Made by a program: the position numbers and the translations under genes
Assembly (NCBI GenBank): GCA_902490315.1
Contig: CABUDK010000003.1
Span: forward strand, 1-63,417
DNA: 63,417 nt
Reading direction: 5' to 3'
DNA from: an uncultured Porphyromonas sp.
GTDB taxonomy: Bacteria; Bacteroidota; Bacteroidia; Bacteroidales; Porphyromonadaceae
Shown here: one piece after another, positions 25,716 to 33,739 of the stretch
How the letters are laid out: every line of letters begins with the position of its first letter
Numbering within the stretch: position 1 is the first letter of the stretch
The notes under the pieces: model-generated
Databases searched by the model: none
What the model was told of the DNA's origin: nothing
The model's input: only the letters and a program-made list of their open reading frames with translations

Positions 25716-26510
25716 TTATTCCTCTTGAGCAAAGGCTTGCTCCACTTGATGCAAGAGTCCTCCAGGGACCTGCGACCAGCTGGTATAGTCGTCATGCTCG
25801 GGCTCACACGCGGGCTCCAGCCACTGTTCCCGCACTGGTAGCGCAAATCGGATATACTTGATCACCTTACCCCTCCCGAGCCATTGCTTCTCATAGTGAG
25901 TCAGGATACGTGGTATGCCATACTGCGTCAGCACCTGCTCTTCTTGGTAAAGGTCAGGCAGAGCCACAATAGGCTCAATCCCATTCACCTCCAGCAGGCT
26001 CAGCGTGTACTCATAGAGGAAGGTGCTATCCGTCTTAAGATGCACCAGCCCGTCAGGCTTGAGATAGCGATTGTAACTGGCAAAAAAAGACGATGACAAG
26101 AGTCTAGCACGTGTACGCTTCATCTGCGGATCGGGGAAGGTGATCCACAGCTCACTCACCTCGCCTGGAGCAAAGGCCAGTGGCAAGAGATTGATATCGG
26201 TACGTAGGAAAGCTGCGTTGGAGAGACCTCTTTCTAGAGCCTCTGTGGCACCATGCCACATACGAGCTCCCTTACGATCCACACCAATGTAGTTGTGCGT
26301 GACATCTTGCTGAGCCAGTGCGACCGTATACTCGCCTCGCCCACAGCCCAACTCTAAGATGAGCGGGCGATCCGCATCAAAGGCTCGCTCGCTCCACCCT
26401 CCTGCTATTTGTTCCGCCACCTCAGGAGAAGAAAGCTCTGCATAGCCATACTCATACACATTGGGATAGCTATGCAGATCGGCAAATTTCTCCAGTTTAC
26501 GTCTAGCCAT
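25716..26510 (-). CDS. trmB: tRNA (guanine46-N7)-methyltransferase
   Basis: A 264-aa SAM-dependent enzyme forming m7G46 in the variable loop of tRNA. Visible: SAM motif ILELGCGRGEYTVALA, GVDRKGARMWHG, and the catalytic/tRNA-contact stretch LWITFPDPQMKRTRARLL. The family normally has PDPWPKxRH; Trp is Gln-Met here, a minor difference. The C-terminal ~40 residues (REQWLEPACEPEHDDYTSW) extend beyond the E. coli enzyme. It lies between the 107-aa acidic protein and mrp, all minus strand, spacing 25-28 nt, so a small operon is likely. Confidence 0.93.
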   Translation of the reverse strand: MARRKLEKFADLHSYPNVYEYGYAELSSPEVAEQIAGGWSERAFDADRPLILELGCGRGEYTVALAQQDVTHNYIGVDRKGARMWHGATEALERGLSNAAFLRTDINLLPLAFAPGEVSELWITFPDPQMKRTRARLLSSSFFASYNRYLKPDGLVHLKTDSTFLYEYTLSLLEVNGIEPIVALPDLYQEEQVLTQYGIPRILTHYEKQWLGRGKVIKYIRFALPVREQWLEPACEPEHDDYTSWSQVPGGLLHQVEQAFAQEE

Positions 26511-26535
26511 AGGCGTACCTCAGTATCGATTACGT

Positions 26536-26859
26536 CTACTCCTCATCAGTATCGATTACATCAACGAGCCCCTCCTCGGCATAGTAGTCGTAGAGCGTGG
26601 AGATCAGGTCATACGCATCATCTTCGTGCATCTTGACACCCATATCTTCGCTCAGGCGACCAGAGACAAAGTTGGCCATCTCATCTATATCGAGATAACC
26701 CTCCTCGTCATCTACCCCCTCGGAGTACTCGTCACAGAGATCCATAACGTAGAGAAAGATCTCGTCATCATCATACTCCTTGACAAAGGAGGGATCTAGA
26801 TGGTTGCGCAGATACTGGATCGCATTGCGATCGAGCTGCTCAAAGTCTATGTCTGCCAT
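26536..26859 (-). CDS. Small acidic cytoplasmic protein, unknown function
   Basis: A 107-aa, strongly acidic protein (about a third Asp/Glu) with no signal or membrane segment; predicted helical, with EYDDDEIFLYVMDLCDEYSE and a DTDEE tail. The codon pattern and its position between meaB and trmB (44 and 25 nt gaps) support a real gene. I recognise no family. The acidity could suit a nucleic-acid mimic or a binding partner of a basic protein, but that is only a guess. Confidence 0.7.
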   Translation of the reverse strand: MADIDFEQLDRNAIQYLRNHLDPSFVKEYDDDEIFLYVMDLCDEYSEGVDDEEGYLDIDEMANFVSGRLSEDMGVKMHEDDAYDLISTLYDYYAEEGLVDVIDTDEE

Positions 26860-26903
26860 GATACTATATATTGTATAGGTTATAAGTCTGCGACTGGTTC
26901 ACA

Positions 26904-28007
26904 TCACTTCAACGACTTGTAGAAAGCCTCTAAGAGTCGTCCCGCCCCCACAAAGGGTGTGATACGATTCTCCAAGACCTCTCGCTCGACAGTCTCTTGA
27001 AGCTGCTTGACTTGCTCATTGTCGTAGAAGGAGCGGCGCAACTCTTCGTTGACTGTCTCGTACATCCACCACTTCTCCTGGCGGCGACGATTATAATCAA
27101 AGTAACCACTCTCCTTAGTCGTCTGACGGTACTCATCGATCATATCAAAGATCTCCTTGATACCTATCCCCTTCAGTCCTGAGTAGGTCATAACCTTCGG
27201 TTCCCAGCCCGACTCGGTAGCGGGAAAAAGCTGTAGCGCATTACGAAAGTGCTGTGCAGCAAGACGAGCTTTGTCTACATTGTCGCCATCAGCCTTATTG
27301 ATAATGATCCCGTCGGCCATCTCCATGATACCACGTTTGATGCCTTGTAGTTCATCGCCCGTACCTGCCAGCTGGATTAGGAGGAAAAAGTCGACCATCG
27401 AGTGCACAGCCGTCTCACTCTGCCCTACTCCCACCGTCTCGACGAAAACCGTATCAAAGCCTGCTGCCTCACAGAGGATAATGGTCTCACGGGTCTTGCG
27501 CGCTACGCCACCTAGAGAAGAGCTACTAGCACTAGGACGGATGAACGCACGCTCCTCACGAGAGAGTCGCTCCATACGTGTTTTGTCGCCTAGGATACTC
27601 CCCTTAGAGATCTCGCTACTAGGGTCAATCGCCAGCACAGCCAGCTTGTGCCCCTGCTTGATGAGATGCATTCCGAAGGCATCTATCGATGTACTCTTAC
27701 CCGCCCCAGGCACGCCAGTGATACCTACACGCATTGAGTGCCCACTGTAAGGGAGGCACCCCTCTAGTATCTGCTGCGCCTTGAGCTGGTGGTCATGACG
27801 TGTACTCTCAACAAGCGTCACGGCACGAGCGAGAAAAGTGCGATTGCCCGCCAAGATCTCCTCAATATAACGCTCAGCGGAGTAGTCCTCGCGTAGCACC
27901 CGTTGCTGGCGCAGATAAGGATTGACCATAGGCTGAGCAGAGACACCTTTATTCACCTTGAGACCTGCGTACTGAGGGTCATTTTCAGGATGATCATTCG
28001 TGAGCAT
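26904..28007 (-). CDS. meaB: MeaB/ArgK G-protein chaperone of methylmalonyl-CoA mutase
   Basis: A 367-aa GTPase of the G3E family. Walker A is GVPGAGKST (98-106); further motifs are VLAIDPSSEISKGSILGDKTRM, FVETVGVGQSET (switch region) and INKADGDN (NKxD-like guanine specificity). MeaB gates cobalamin loading and protects methylmalonyl-CoA mutase, used in propionate/succinate metabolism. The mutase subunit genes, often adjacent in other bacteria, are not in this window. A 90-residue N-terminal extension precedes the P-loop, which is normal for the family. A heptanucleotide array lies directly upstream of the ATG. Confidence 0.93.
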   Translation of the reverse strand: MLTNDHPENDPQYAGLKVNKGVSAQPMVNPYLRQQRVLREDYSAERYIEEILAGNRTFLARAVTLVESTRHDHQLKAQQILEGCLPYSGHSMRVGITGVPGAGKSTSIDAFGMHLIKQGHKLAVLAIDPSSEISKGSILGDKTRMERLSREERAFIRPSASSSSLGGVARKTRETIILCEAAGFDTVFVETVGVGQSETAVHSMVDFFLLIQLAGTGDELQGIKRGIMEMADGIIINKADGDNVDKARLAAQHFRNALQLFPATESGWEPKVMTYSGLKGIGIKEIFDMIDEYRQTTKESGYFDYNRRRQEKWWMYETVNEELRRSFYDNEQVKQLQETVEREVLENRITPFVGAGRLLEAFYKSLK

Positions 28008-28012
28008 GAGGA

Positions 28013-28040
28013 GAGAGATTAGAGGTTAGAGATTAGAGGA
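28013..28040. repeat. Heptanucleotide repeat array upstream of meaB
   Basis: Four units of TTAGAGG/TTAGAGA type immediately before the meaB start. It is followed at about 28050-28090 by short CTAG-centred repeats (CTAGTGGCACTAG, CACTAGAAGTGCTAG) that can pair with each other. Confidence 0.65.
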
Positions 28041-28105
28041 ACTAAGTATTTCTAGGAGCTCTAGTGGCACTAGGAGCACTAGAAGTGCTAGCTAACAGCC
28101 AAGAG

Positions 28106-29203
28106 CTACCGCTTAGGTATGACGATCAGGACATTGCGTAGCGGCGCGTTCGGATCATTCAGCAGCAGGTCAAAGTTTGCCTTCAAAGCTCCACGCGAGC
28201 GATCAACTTCCTCCAGATTAAGCCGATAACGTATCTCAGCACGCTCACCGGGAGCAATCGTCTCGGGATACTCTAAGATCGTTAGGAAAGCTGTATTACT
28301 CTCCGCCGAGTAGATATGCATCGGTGCCTTGCCATCATTCTTTAGAGCAACTGCACCCTCATACACCGTTGCTTCTGGAGATAAGTCTGTAAGACGCTGA
28401 TAAGTCTTTAGATCCGCAAGCGGTGCTGCGGCCCCCTTGTCAAAATGCGGGGGCATCACAAGGCGTACCATCACCCCACCAGAGAGATCTGGCTCGCTAT
28501 TCTGCGTTCGTACCGTGATGCCTATCCACCCTTTATGAATGCCAGGAGCCACCGACCCATCAGTATGCGCCGTCAGGAAAATTTCCTCAGGCTCATAAGC
28601 AGCCAGTGTAGCGTGACGTACACTACTAGATAGGAAGCTAGGAAGCGTGTCCAGTGATACCTCTAGGGGGCTATTGGTCGGATTGTTGAGCATCAGACGA
28701 ATCGTGTTCTCTTCGCCAGCAGGCTGCAAGGGGAAGTCTAGAAAGAGATTACTCACTTGCAGTGCACCTATCTCTTGCTGGTAGCGTGCATTCGTTGGGG
28801 TCTGTCTGCCTAGTGTAGCTACATTCCCCTTGATCGTCAGCTTGATAGGCTTACTCGGATCTACAGAAGTGTAGACACGCGTATACTTAACGAAAGAACC
28901 TGGACGATTTAGCGGATTATAGGTGATCAAGATAGGTATCGAATCACCAGGAGCTACAGCAGTACGATCATAGGTAGGCGTCGTACAGCCACAATCCGTA
29001 TTGACACGCAGTATGACCATCTGCTGGTCAGAGACGTTGTGCAAGGTGAAGCTGTGCGACACCGTTCCTCGCTCCTCAGCAATCGTGCCGAAGTTGTGGA
29101 TCGCTGAGAGCGAGTCGATCATCTCCCCACGCTGCTGGGCTCGCACCACACATAGGGTAGTAGCGAGGCAGAGCAGGAGAGCTACCATTCTTCTTGTAGC
29201 CAT
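28106..29203 (-). CDS. DUF1573 periplasmic/secreted protein
   Basis: A 365-aa protein with signal peptide (VALLLCLATTLCVVRAQ). The N-terminal domain (residues about 35-130) is a DUF1573 immunoglobulin-like fold with the hallmark NTDCGCTTPTYDRTAVAPG; two further Ig-like domains follow, rich in GxxxVxLxLxN strand patterns. The same CGCT(K)P motif recurs in the smaller gene at 29326-29727. The function of DUF1573 proteins is not established; adhesion or envelope association is commonly supposed. A hairpin (29231-29283) separates the two. Confidence 0.8.
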   Translation of the reverse strand: MATRRMVALLLCLATTLCVVRAQQRGEMIDSLSAIHNFGTIAEERGTVSHSFTLHNVSDQQMVILRVNTDCGCTTPTYDRTAVAPGDSIPILITYNPLNRPGSFVKYTRVYTSVDPSKPIKLTIKGNVATLGRQTPTNARYQQEIGALQVSNLFLDFPLQPAGEENTIRLMLNNPTNSPLEVSLDTLPSFLSSSVRHATLAAYEPEEIFLTAHTDGSVAPGIHKGWIGITVRTQNSEPDLSGGVMVRLVMPPHFDKGAAAPLADLKTYQRLTDLSPEATVYEGAVALKNDGKAPMHIYSAESNTAFLTILEYPETIAPGERAEIRYRLNLEEVDRSRGALKANFDLLLNDPNAPLRNVLIVIPKR

Positions 29204-29230
29204 AAACTATCTATCTTCGTTCGCTTGAGG

Positions 29231-29283
29231 TACGCTCCTCCACCCCACCGCCTTCGTGGTGAAGGCTCTGGGGCGGTAGCGTA
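29231..29283. other. Stepped hairpin between DUF1573 genes
   Basis: Nested complementary blocks: TACGCT/AGCGTA, CCCC/GGGG and GCCTTC/GAAGGC closing a 5-nt loop. There is no T-run, so it may be an RNA-processing or attenuation structure rather than a full terminator. Confidence 0.55.
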
Positions 29284-29325
29284 TGCTGCATCAAGTGAAT
29301 GTAGCGTGATCTCTCTGTAGTACGA

Positions 29326-29727
29326 CTACTCGACAATACCCTTGATGCGTAGGATGTAGCTACCATCCTTGCCATTGCTATAGACAGAGATGGTCTTGAC
29401 GAACTGTCCAGGGCGTCCTGCAGGATTGTAGGTCACCTTGATCGTTGTGCTCTTACCCGGAGCGATAGGCGCTGTCTCGAACTCAGGCTTCGTACAGCCA
29501 CAAGAGGCCACAACACGTGTGAGCACGAGCGGAGCTGTACCTGTGTTCTTGACCGTGAAGGTATGACTCACGGGGCCATCAACCTCCTTGATGGTGCCAA
29601 AGTCAAACTCTGTCTCCGTAGCTGTAATCTGAGGACCAGACTGCTTGCTGGTTGTCTGCTTTTCCTGAGCTCCAGCTAGCGTAGCACAGAGTAGGAGAAT
29701 TGTTGTAAGGATTGCAATGCGTTTCAT
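29326..29727 (-). CDS. Single-domain DUF1573 secreted protein
   Basis: A 133-aa protein: signal peptide (ILTTILLLCATLAGAQ) plus one DUF1573 Ig-like domain, with VVASCGCTKPEFETAPIAPG and YNPAGRPGQFVKTISVYSN, closely parallel to the first domain of the downstream 365-aa protein (VNTDCGCTTPTYDRTAVAPG, YNPLNRPGSFVKYTRVYTS). A TATATTTG box at 29883-29890 lies 156 nt upstream. Function unknown; probably periplasmic or surface. Confidence 0.85.
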   Translation of the reverse strand: MKRIAILTTILLLCATLAGAQEKQTTSKQSGPQITATETEFDFGTIKEVDGPVSHTFTVKNTGTAPLVLTRVVASCGCTKPEFETAPIAPGKSTTIKVTYNPAGRPGQFVKTISVYSNGKDGSYILRIKGIVE

Positions 29728-29882
29728 AACTTTGTAGTTTAAGATTTATACTCTATATCATCGGTACGGCTACAGCACTATGACCAGCTGGTAAGCTACT
29801 CAGCGCCATAAGCCCCACCTAGTAGGTCATCCAGAGCCAGCCGCTCTAGTGACTGGACACAGTGGACACAACCTACACTCTG

Positions 29883-29890
29883 CAAATATA
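29883..29890 (-). promoter_or_regulatory. -7 promoter box for the DUF1573 gene
   Basis: Minus-strand TATATTTG, 156 nt upstream of the start, giving a long leader. Confidence 0.45.
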
Positions 29891-29990
29891 CTGCTTTTTG
29901 ATAATACGAATGATCACCTCCGCTCCACACTGATGCCCTCCGATCACTCTATCATCACCAGCTGTCTAAGGAGATGATGAATAGCCTGAT

Positions 29991-30208
29991 GTAGGGACGT
30001 ACGGTCGTGCGTCCGTTGTCGACAAAGCAAGACAACCCGCTGTAGGGACGCTCGGTCTGAGCGTCCGTCCCCGAACCAGCCATGACCGATAACAACTTAA
30101 CGCTGTCACTCTTGGACACAACGGACGCACAGACCGTGCGTCCCTACAGGAGTCGTCTTGCTGTACTACGACAGACGCCATCCCACTAGACACGAGCCGT
30201 GCGTCCCC
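29991..30208. repeat. Inverted cluster of GTAGGGACG...GCGTCCGT repeats
   Basis: Two forward copies (29991-30019 and 30041-30068) and two reverse copies (30118-30148 and part at 30192-30208) of a roughly 28-bp unit of the form TGTAGGGACGCNCGGTCTGNGCGTCCGT. Units 2 and 3 also share an adjoining AGCAAGAC segment, so they form an inverted repeat of more than 40 bp. Each unit is itself palindromic (GGACGC...GCGTCC). The region 29728-30380 holds no convincing gene. Confidence 0.75.
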
Positions 30209-30258
30209 ACACACAGGGCGACGTGGGGGTGAATGACCTTTAGCCAAGACAATAAAGG

Positions 30259-30297
30259 AGTAGCGGGGCTATGTCCTTGCGACATAGCCCCGCTACT
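30259..30297. terminator. Perfect 17-bp hairpin
   Basis: 30259-30275 pairs perfectly with 30281-30297 around a 5-nt loop (CTTGC). It is the second of two hairpins downstream of the collagen-like gene. Confidence 0.65.
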
Positions 30298-30326
30298 GAT
30301 TAGTACAGCCAGTGATCTGGCGTTGG

Positions 30327-30368
30327 ATTCATCAGAGAGCTAGACGGGTGTCTAGCCCTCTGGTGAAT
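30327..30368 (-). terminator. Terminator hairpin of the collagen-like gene
   Basis: 30327-30345 pairs with 30350-30368 with few mismatches and a 4-nt loop, just beyond the stop codon at 30381 on the minus strand. Confidence 0.65.
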
Positions 30369-30380
30369 TAGCTTAGCGAT

Positions 30381-33300
30381 TTACTTATCCCACTCTGCAT
30401 CAGGGATGATGCGGATGATGAGAGGTCTCTCATACTGGTAGGTTGTACCGTAGTTGATGAGGAGCTTAGCATTGATGGTAGCTGTCTTTGTTACAGCACC
30501 ATGACCTGCAGGATTGTCCTCAAGGTTCTTCCAAGAAATCCTGGTTCCAGTACCTGCCCAGCCAGCTGGAGTAACCTTCAAGAGATTCTTCTTGACAAAG
30601 TCATGATTCTTAGGAAGCTCTACAGCAACACTAAACTTGTCACCCTGACCTAAGAAGCCAAGTCTGATCTCCTCATCAGTTCTTTTAGCATTGTCTAGAA
30701 GAAGCTTTGGATTAGCCTCATTAGAGAACATCTGAAGTACAGTGCCAATCTTGACTGAGTGCTCATCCTTGTGATCACGGATCTCAATAGCTCCATCCTT
30801 GACACGGATGTAGTCCTCATCATCTTCGAGGTTGTCACCAACGATCTTGTACAGAGCTGCATGCTCGAACTGGATCTCAAACGTAGCGAGCTCACGGAAG
30901 ATATTGTCACAGTCGGTACTATAGAAGCCGTAAGCTACGGTTACTAGCTCAGTCTCCTTGAGCGTATCCATGCGTGTGATCGTAAAGTCTGTATTACCGT
31001 TCACAACCTGATATAGGTTCTTGTTCTCGGCACCGCCCTTAACATTCACTACTCGAGCACCGAACTTAATATTCTTGTAAGCTGGCTTAGCAGCCTTCTC
31101 AACATCAGACTGGAACTTAGTAAGATCCCTAAAGACTAGAGAAGACTTCAGCGTTGGTACATAACCGTCAGCCTTGCTACTTGGAAGACCCTTAGCATAG
31201 ACCTTATTGCCCTCCCAGAGATTTGGCATCCTGTAGTTGCTAAACATCTTAGCTGCAGCATCTACAGCTTCACGAGTCTTATCGGTGATCTCAATCTTGA
31301 AGACTACCACAACATGTATTGGGTATGCCTTCTTGTAGTCGAAGCCGTGGTGAGGATGGTTCTGCTCGAAGTATACAGGTAGGTAGTAAATACCTGGCTC
31401 CATACACTCGGAGTTACGCTCACGGGAGATCGTGAACTTACCAGTGTTTCTCGTATACTCAACTGAGAAGCGCTCGTCAAGATTCTCCAAGGTTATATAC
31501 TGCTCAGGCTTAATACTTGACTTAACAGTTGCATCATTTACCTTAGCAAGAGGTGCGATCTTCTGAGAAGCAACACCCACGAACTTATAGCGAGGTAGGT
31601 TGTGGAACTGCTCTAGGTCAAGATTAAAGTCATAGAGATAGTTGATCTTAGCCCACTCAAATGTAGTCGTGAAGTCCTTATATGCACCTGAGATAACCTC
31701 AGAGCTAAAGACAGGCTTGTAATCCTTACCAGCATCAGTGAACTTGCCATTCTTACTCGTTATCCAGTACTTGTAGAATGCATCGTCTGCCTGCTTGGTG
31801 TTCATCTCAAAGTTGATGTAAGCGAGAGCAACGAGCTTATCCTTCATGAAGAGACGTACCTGTACGATACCCTTCATACCCTCAGCGCCAGACTCGAATG
31901 CACGACCCTGCTTATCCTGAGGAGTTACGACACCATCCTTAGTAATCTTGTAGTACTCCTTACCGTCGTTTTCGAGAGGTATTGAGTAGAACTCATAGCG
32001 TAGCTCGTGCTTCTTCTCATCTAGCTTGTTAGCAGCAGAAGCATCGATAGCCTTCTTAACAGTATAAACGCTAAGAAGATCCTTCAGATTAGTAGTCTTA
32101 GTGACAGGGATCTCTACTATGCTTCTTAGCTCAGCAACTGAGAACTGACGGGGTAGTAGCTCTATCTTGTCATCATTGTTGTTGATGTAGAGGTATGGCT
32201 GCTTGAGACCACCATTGACCATATAGAGGACTGCCCAGTCAGAGCGAACAGCGACGTCGCTCTTAGTCGTAGTAACCTTAATCTGAGCAAGAGGTAGAGT
32301 CTCTGCTGGCGTGCCTGGCGTCATAGCCTTCTTACCAGCGAAGTAACCCTTGAGACCAACGGTTAGGACACCGTCCTTGGCACTGTCCTCCCACTTATTA
32401 TCCTTAGGAGCGATGACTGTTGGCTTGTTGCCATTATCATCAGTGATCTCGACCGTGCGAAGATTCTTAGCATCCTTGAACTCGAGCTCTACGTTCTTGA
32501 TGTACTGAGCACCGAAAGTAGAAGGATTCAGGCGAACGGCTACCTGGACATCCTCCCCAGACTCCATAACGTCCTTCCAGTACCAATTCTTATCGAGGAA
32601 CTTATCTCCATTGTCACTCTTAGTAGCTGGTGTCTTAGCATCAACCTCCTTGAAAGAGTTAGAAGTAAGCGGGAACTCGATAGCAGGGAAGCCCTGGTAT
32701 ACTTTCTCTGGTACAAGTACCATAGAGGTCAGACGAGCGCTCTCAAGCATGAACACAATAGGTTTGCCGTTATTAAGAGGCTTGTCATCCTCACCAAAGA
32801 ATGTTAGGTATACAAACCCGCCATCCTCATCGATCATACAGTTTACAGAGCCGTTCTTAGGCTTAGCAGAGATGTTTGTGTCCTTTCCGTCGATAAACCA
32901 GTTACCGTTATCACCGATAGTGATCTTAGGACTGTCGCCCTTAGGACCCTTAGGACCCTGAGGACCAGCAGGACCAGCAGGACCAGCAGGACCAGCAGGA
33001 CCAGTTTCGCCCTGGTCGCCCTTGGGACCCTTGTCGCCGGCATCACCCTTTTCGCCCTTGTCGCCCTTGTCACCCTTGTCGCCCTTGTCGCCCTTCAGGC
33101 CTTGAGCAGTGACACCGGTAGGCTTACCGTTGATGTACCACTCACCGTCCTTGACGGTTAGCTTGATGAGGTCACCTGCCTCAACTTCCTTTTGAGTTCC
33201 ATCCGTAAAGACGATAATAAGCTTACCATCCTTAGAGAGGACCTCCTTGACGACCTTGCCCTGTAGGGCTTGAAGTTCGCTCTGCAGTTTATCCATCCGC

Positions 33301-33425
33301 TCCTGGAGCGAACAGATGTCGTCTTCATACGACCGACAACCTGTGAAGATGGACATCGATAGCGCTAATGCCATCGAAGCCATAACTAGCCACAGCTTGT
33401 TGAAAACCAGACTGTTTCGTTTCAT
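30381..33425 (-). CDS. Collagen-like surface lipoprotein (DUF4988-type N-terminus)
   Basis: A 1014-aa lipoprotein. The leader ends in FTGC (Cys30), followed by RSYEDD, an acidic stretch like the Bacteroidota surface-export signal. Next come a short coiled coil (ICSLQERMDKLQSELQALQG), a DUF4988-like part and then 19 uninterrupted Gly-X-Y triplets (residues 109-165, DNA 32931-33101): GDK/GEK triplets first, GPA/GPK later, the charge pattern of bacterial collagen-like stalks. The triplets are bracketed by two copies of a short motif (DGEWYINGKPTG and NGNWFIDGKDTN). The remaining ~850 residues are beta-rich and unrecognised. The coiled coil could trimerise the collagen stalk. Promoter box at 33547-33554. 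Confidence 0.85.
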   Translation of the reverse strand: MKRNSLVFNKLWLVMASMALALSMSIFTGCRSYEDDICSLQERMDKLQSELQALQGKVVKEVLSKDGKLIIVFTDGTQKEVEAGDLIKLTVKDGEWYINGKPTGVTAQGLKGDKGDKGDKGDKGEKGDAGDKGPKGDQGETGPAGPAGPAGPAGPQGPKGPKGDSPKITIGDNGNWFIDGKDTNISAKPKNGSVNCMIDEDGGFVYLTFFGEDDKPLNNGKPIVFMLESARLTSMVLVPEKVYQGFPAIEFPLTSNSFKEVDAKTPATKSDNGDKFLDKNWYWKDVMESGEDVQVAVRLNPSTFGAQYIKNVELEFKDAKNLRTVEITDDNGNKPTVIAPKDNKWEDSAKDGVLTVGLKGYFAGKKAMTPGTPAETLPLAQIKVTTTKSDVAVRSDWAVLYMVNGGLKQPYLYINNNDDKIELLPRQFSVAELRSIVEIPVTKTTNLKDLLSVYTVKKAIDASAANKLDEKKHELRYEFYSIPLENDGKEYYKITKDGVVTPQDKQGRAFESGAEGMKGIVQVRLFMKDKLVALAYINFEMNTKQADDAFYKYWITSKNGKFTDAGKDYKPVFSSEVISGAYKDFTTTFEWAKINYLYDFNLDLEQFHNLPRYKFVGVASQKIAPLAKVNDATVKSSIKPEQYITLENLDERFSVEYTRNTGKFTISRERNSECMEPGIYYLPVYFEQNHPHHGFDYKKAYPIHVVVVFKIEITDKTREAVDAAAKMFSNYRMPNLWEGNKVYAKGLPSSKADGYVPTLKSSLVFRDLTKFQSDVEKAAKPAYKNIKFGARVVNVKGGAENKNLYQVVNGNTDFTITRMDTLKETELVTVAYGFYSTDCDNIFRELATFEIQFEHAALYKIVGDNLEDDEDYIRVKDGAIEIRDHKDEHSVKIGTVLQMFSNEANPKLLLDNAKRTDEEIRLGFLGQGDKFSVAVELPKNHDFVKKNLLKVTPAGWAGTGTRISWKNLEDNPAGHGAVTKTATINAKLLINYGTTYQYERPLIIRIIPDAEWDK

Positions 33426-33546
33426 TATTTGTTTGTTTAAAATTAGTGATTGTATTATCTGTTGATTTAGTTCTTACCTAAATGGGAGTGAACAACAGCA
33501 ACTCAGGAGCACTTCTAGATGATGTTCTCGGATGATGTTCTCGATG

Positions 33547-33554
33547 CAAAGGTA
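33547..33554 (-). promoter_or_regulatory. -7 promoter box for the collagen-like gene
   Basis: Minus-strand TACCTTTG, 121 nt before the start, implying a leader of about 115 nt. The rest of 33426-33739 shows no gene. Confidence 0.55.
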
Positions 33555-33739
33555 TACTTTTTTTTCAAGCGAACAAACTATCTAGCAATTTTTCGTCTTC
33601 ACGACACCCACTATCTAGAGTTGCGTCTCGAGGCAAAAGCCTCGGACGCAAACCCCTATAGCGTTTAGTACAATTGTATTGTAGCGCGCAGCAAATACGA
33701 ATATCGTACTGGAGTTGCCTTATGCTGTATCAATACTCC

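Noticed and set aside
25688..25846. N-terminal 53-codon extension of mrp
   Set aside because: It overlaps trmB coding sequence in another frame and ends in a low-complexity KAQTQKQKQD run; MNSYTTEQ matches the usual family start.
29966..30247. A 93-codon minus-strand ORF in the gene-free gap
   Set aside because: It runs entirely through the inverted GTAGGGACG repeats, its composition (Arg/Pro/Ser) comes from the repeat sequence, and it has no promoter or family resemblance.
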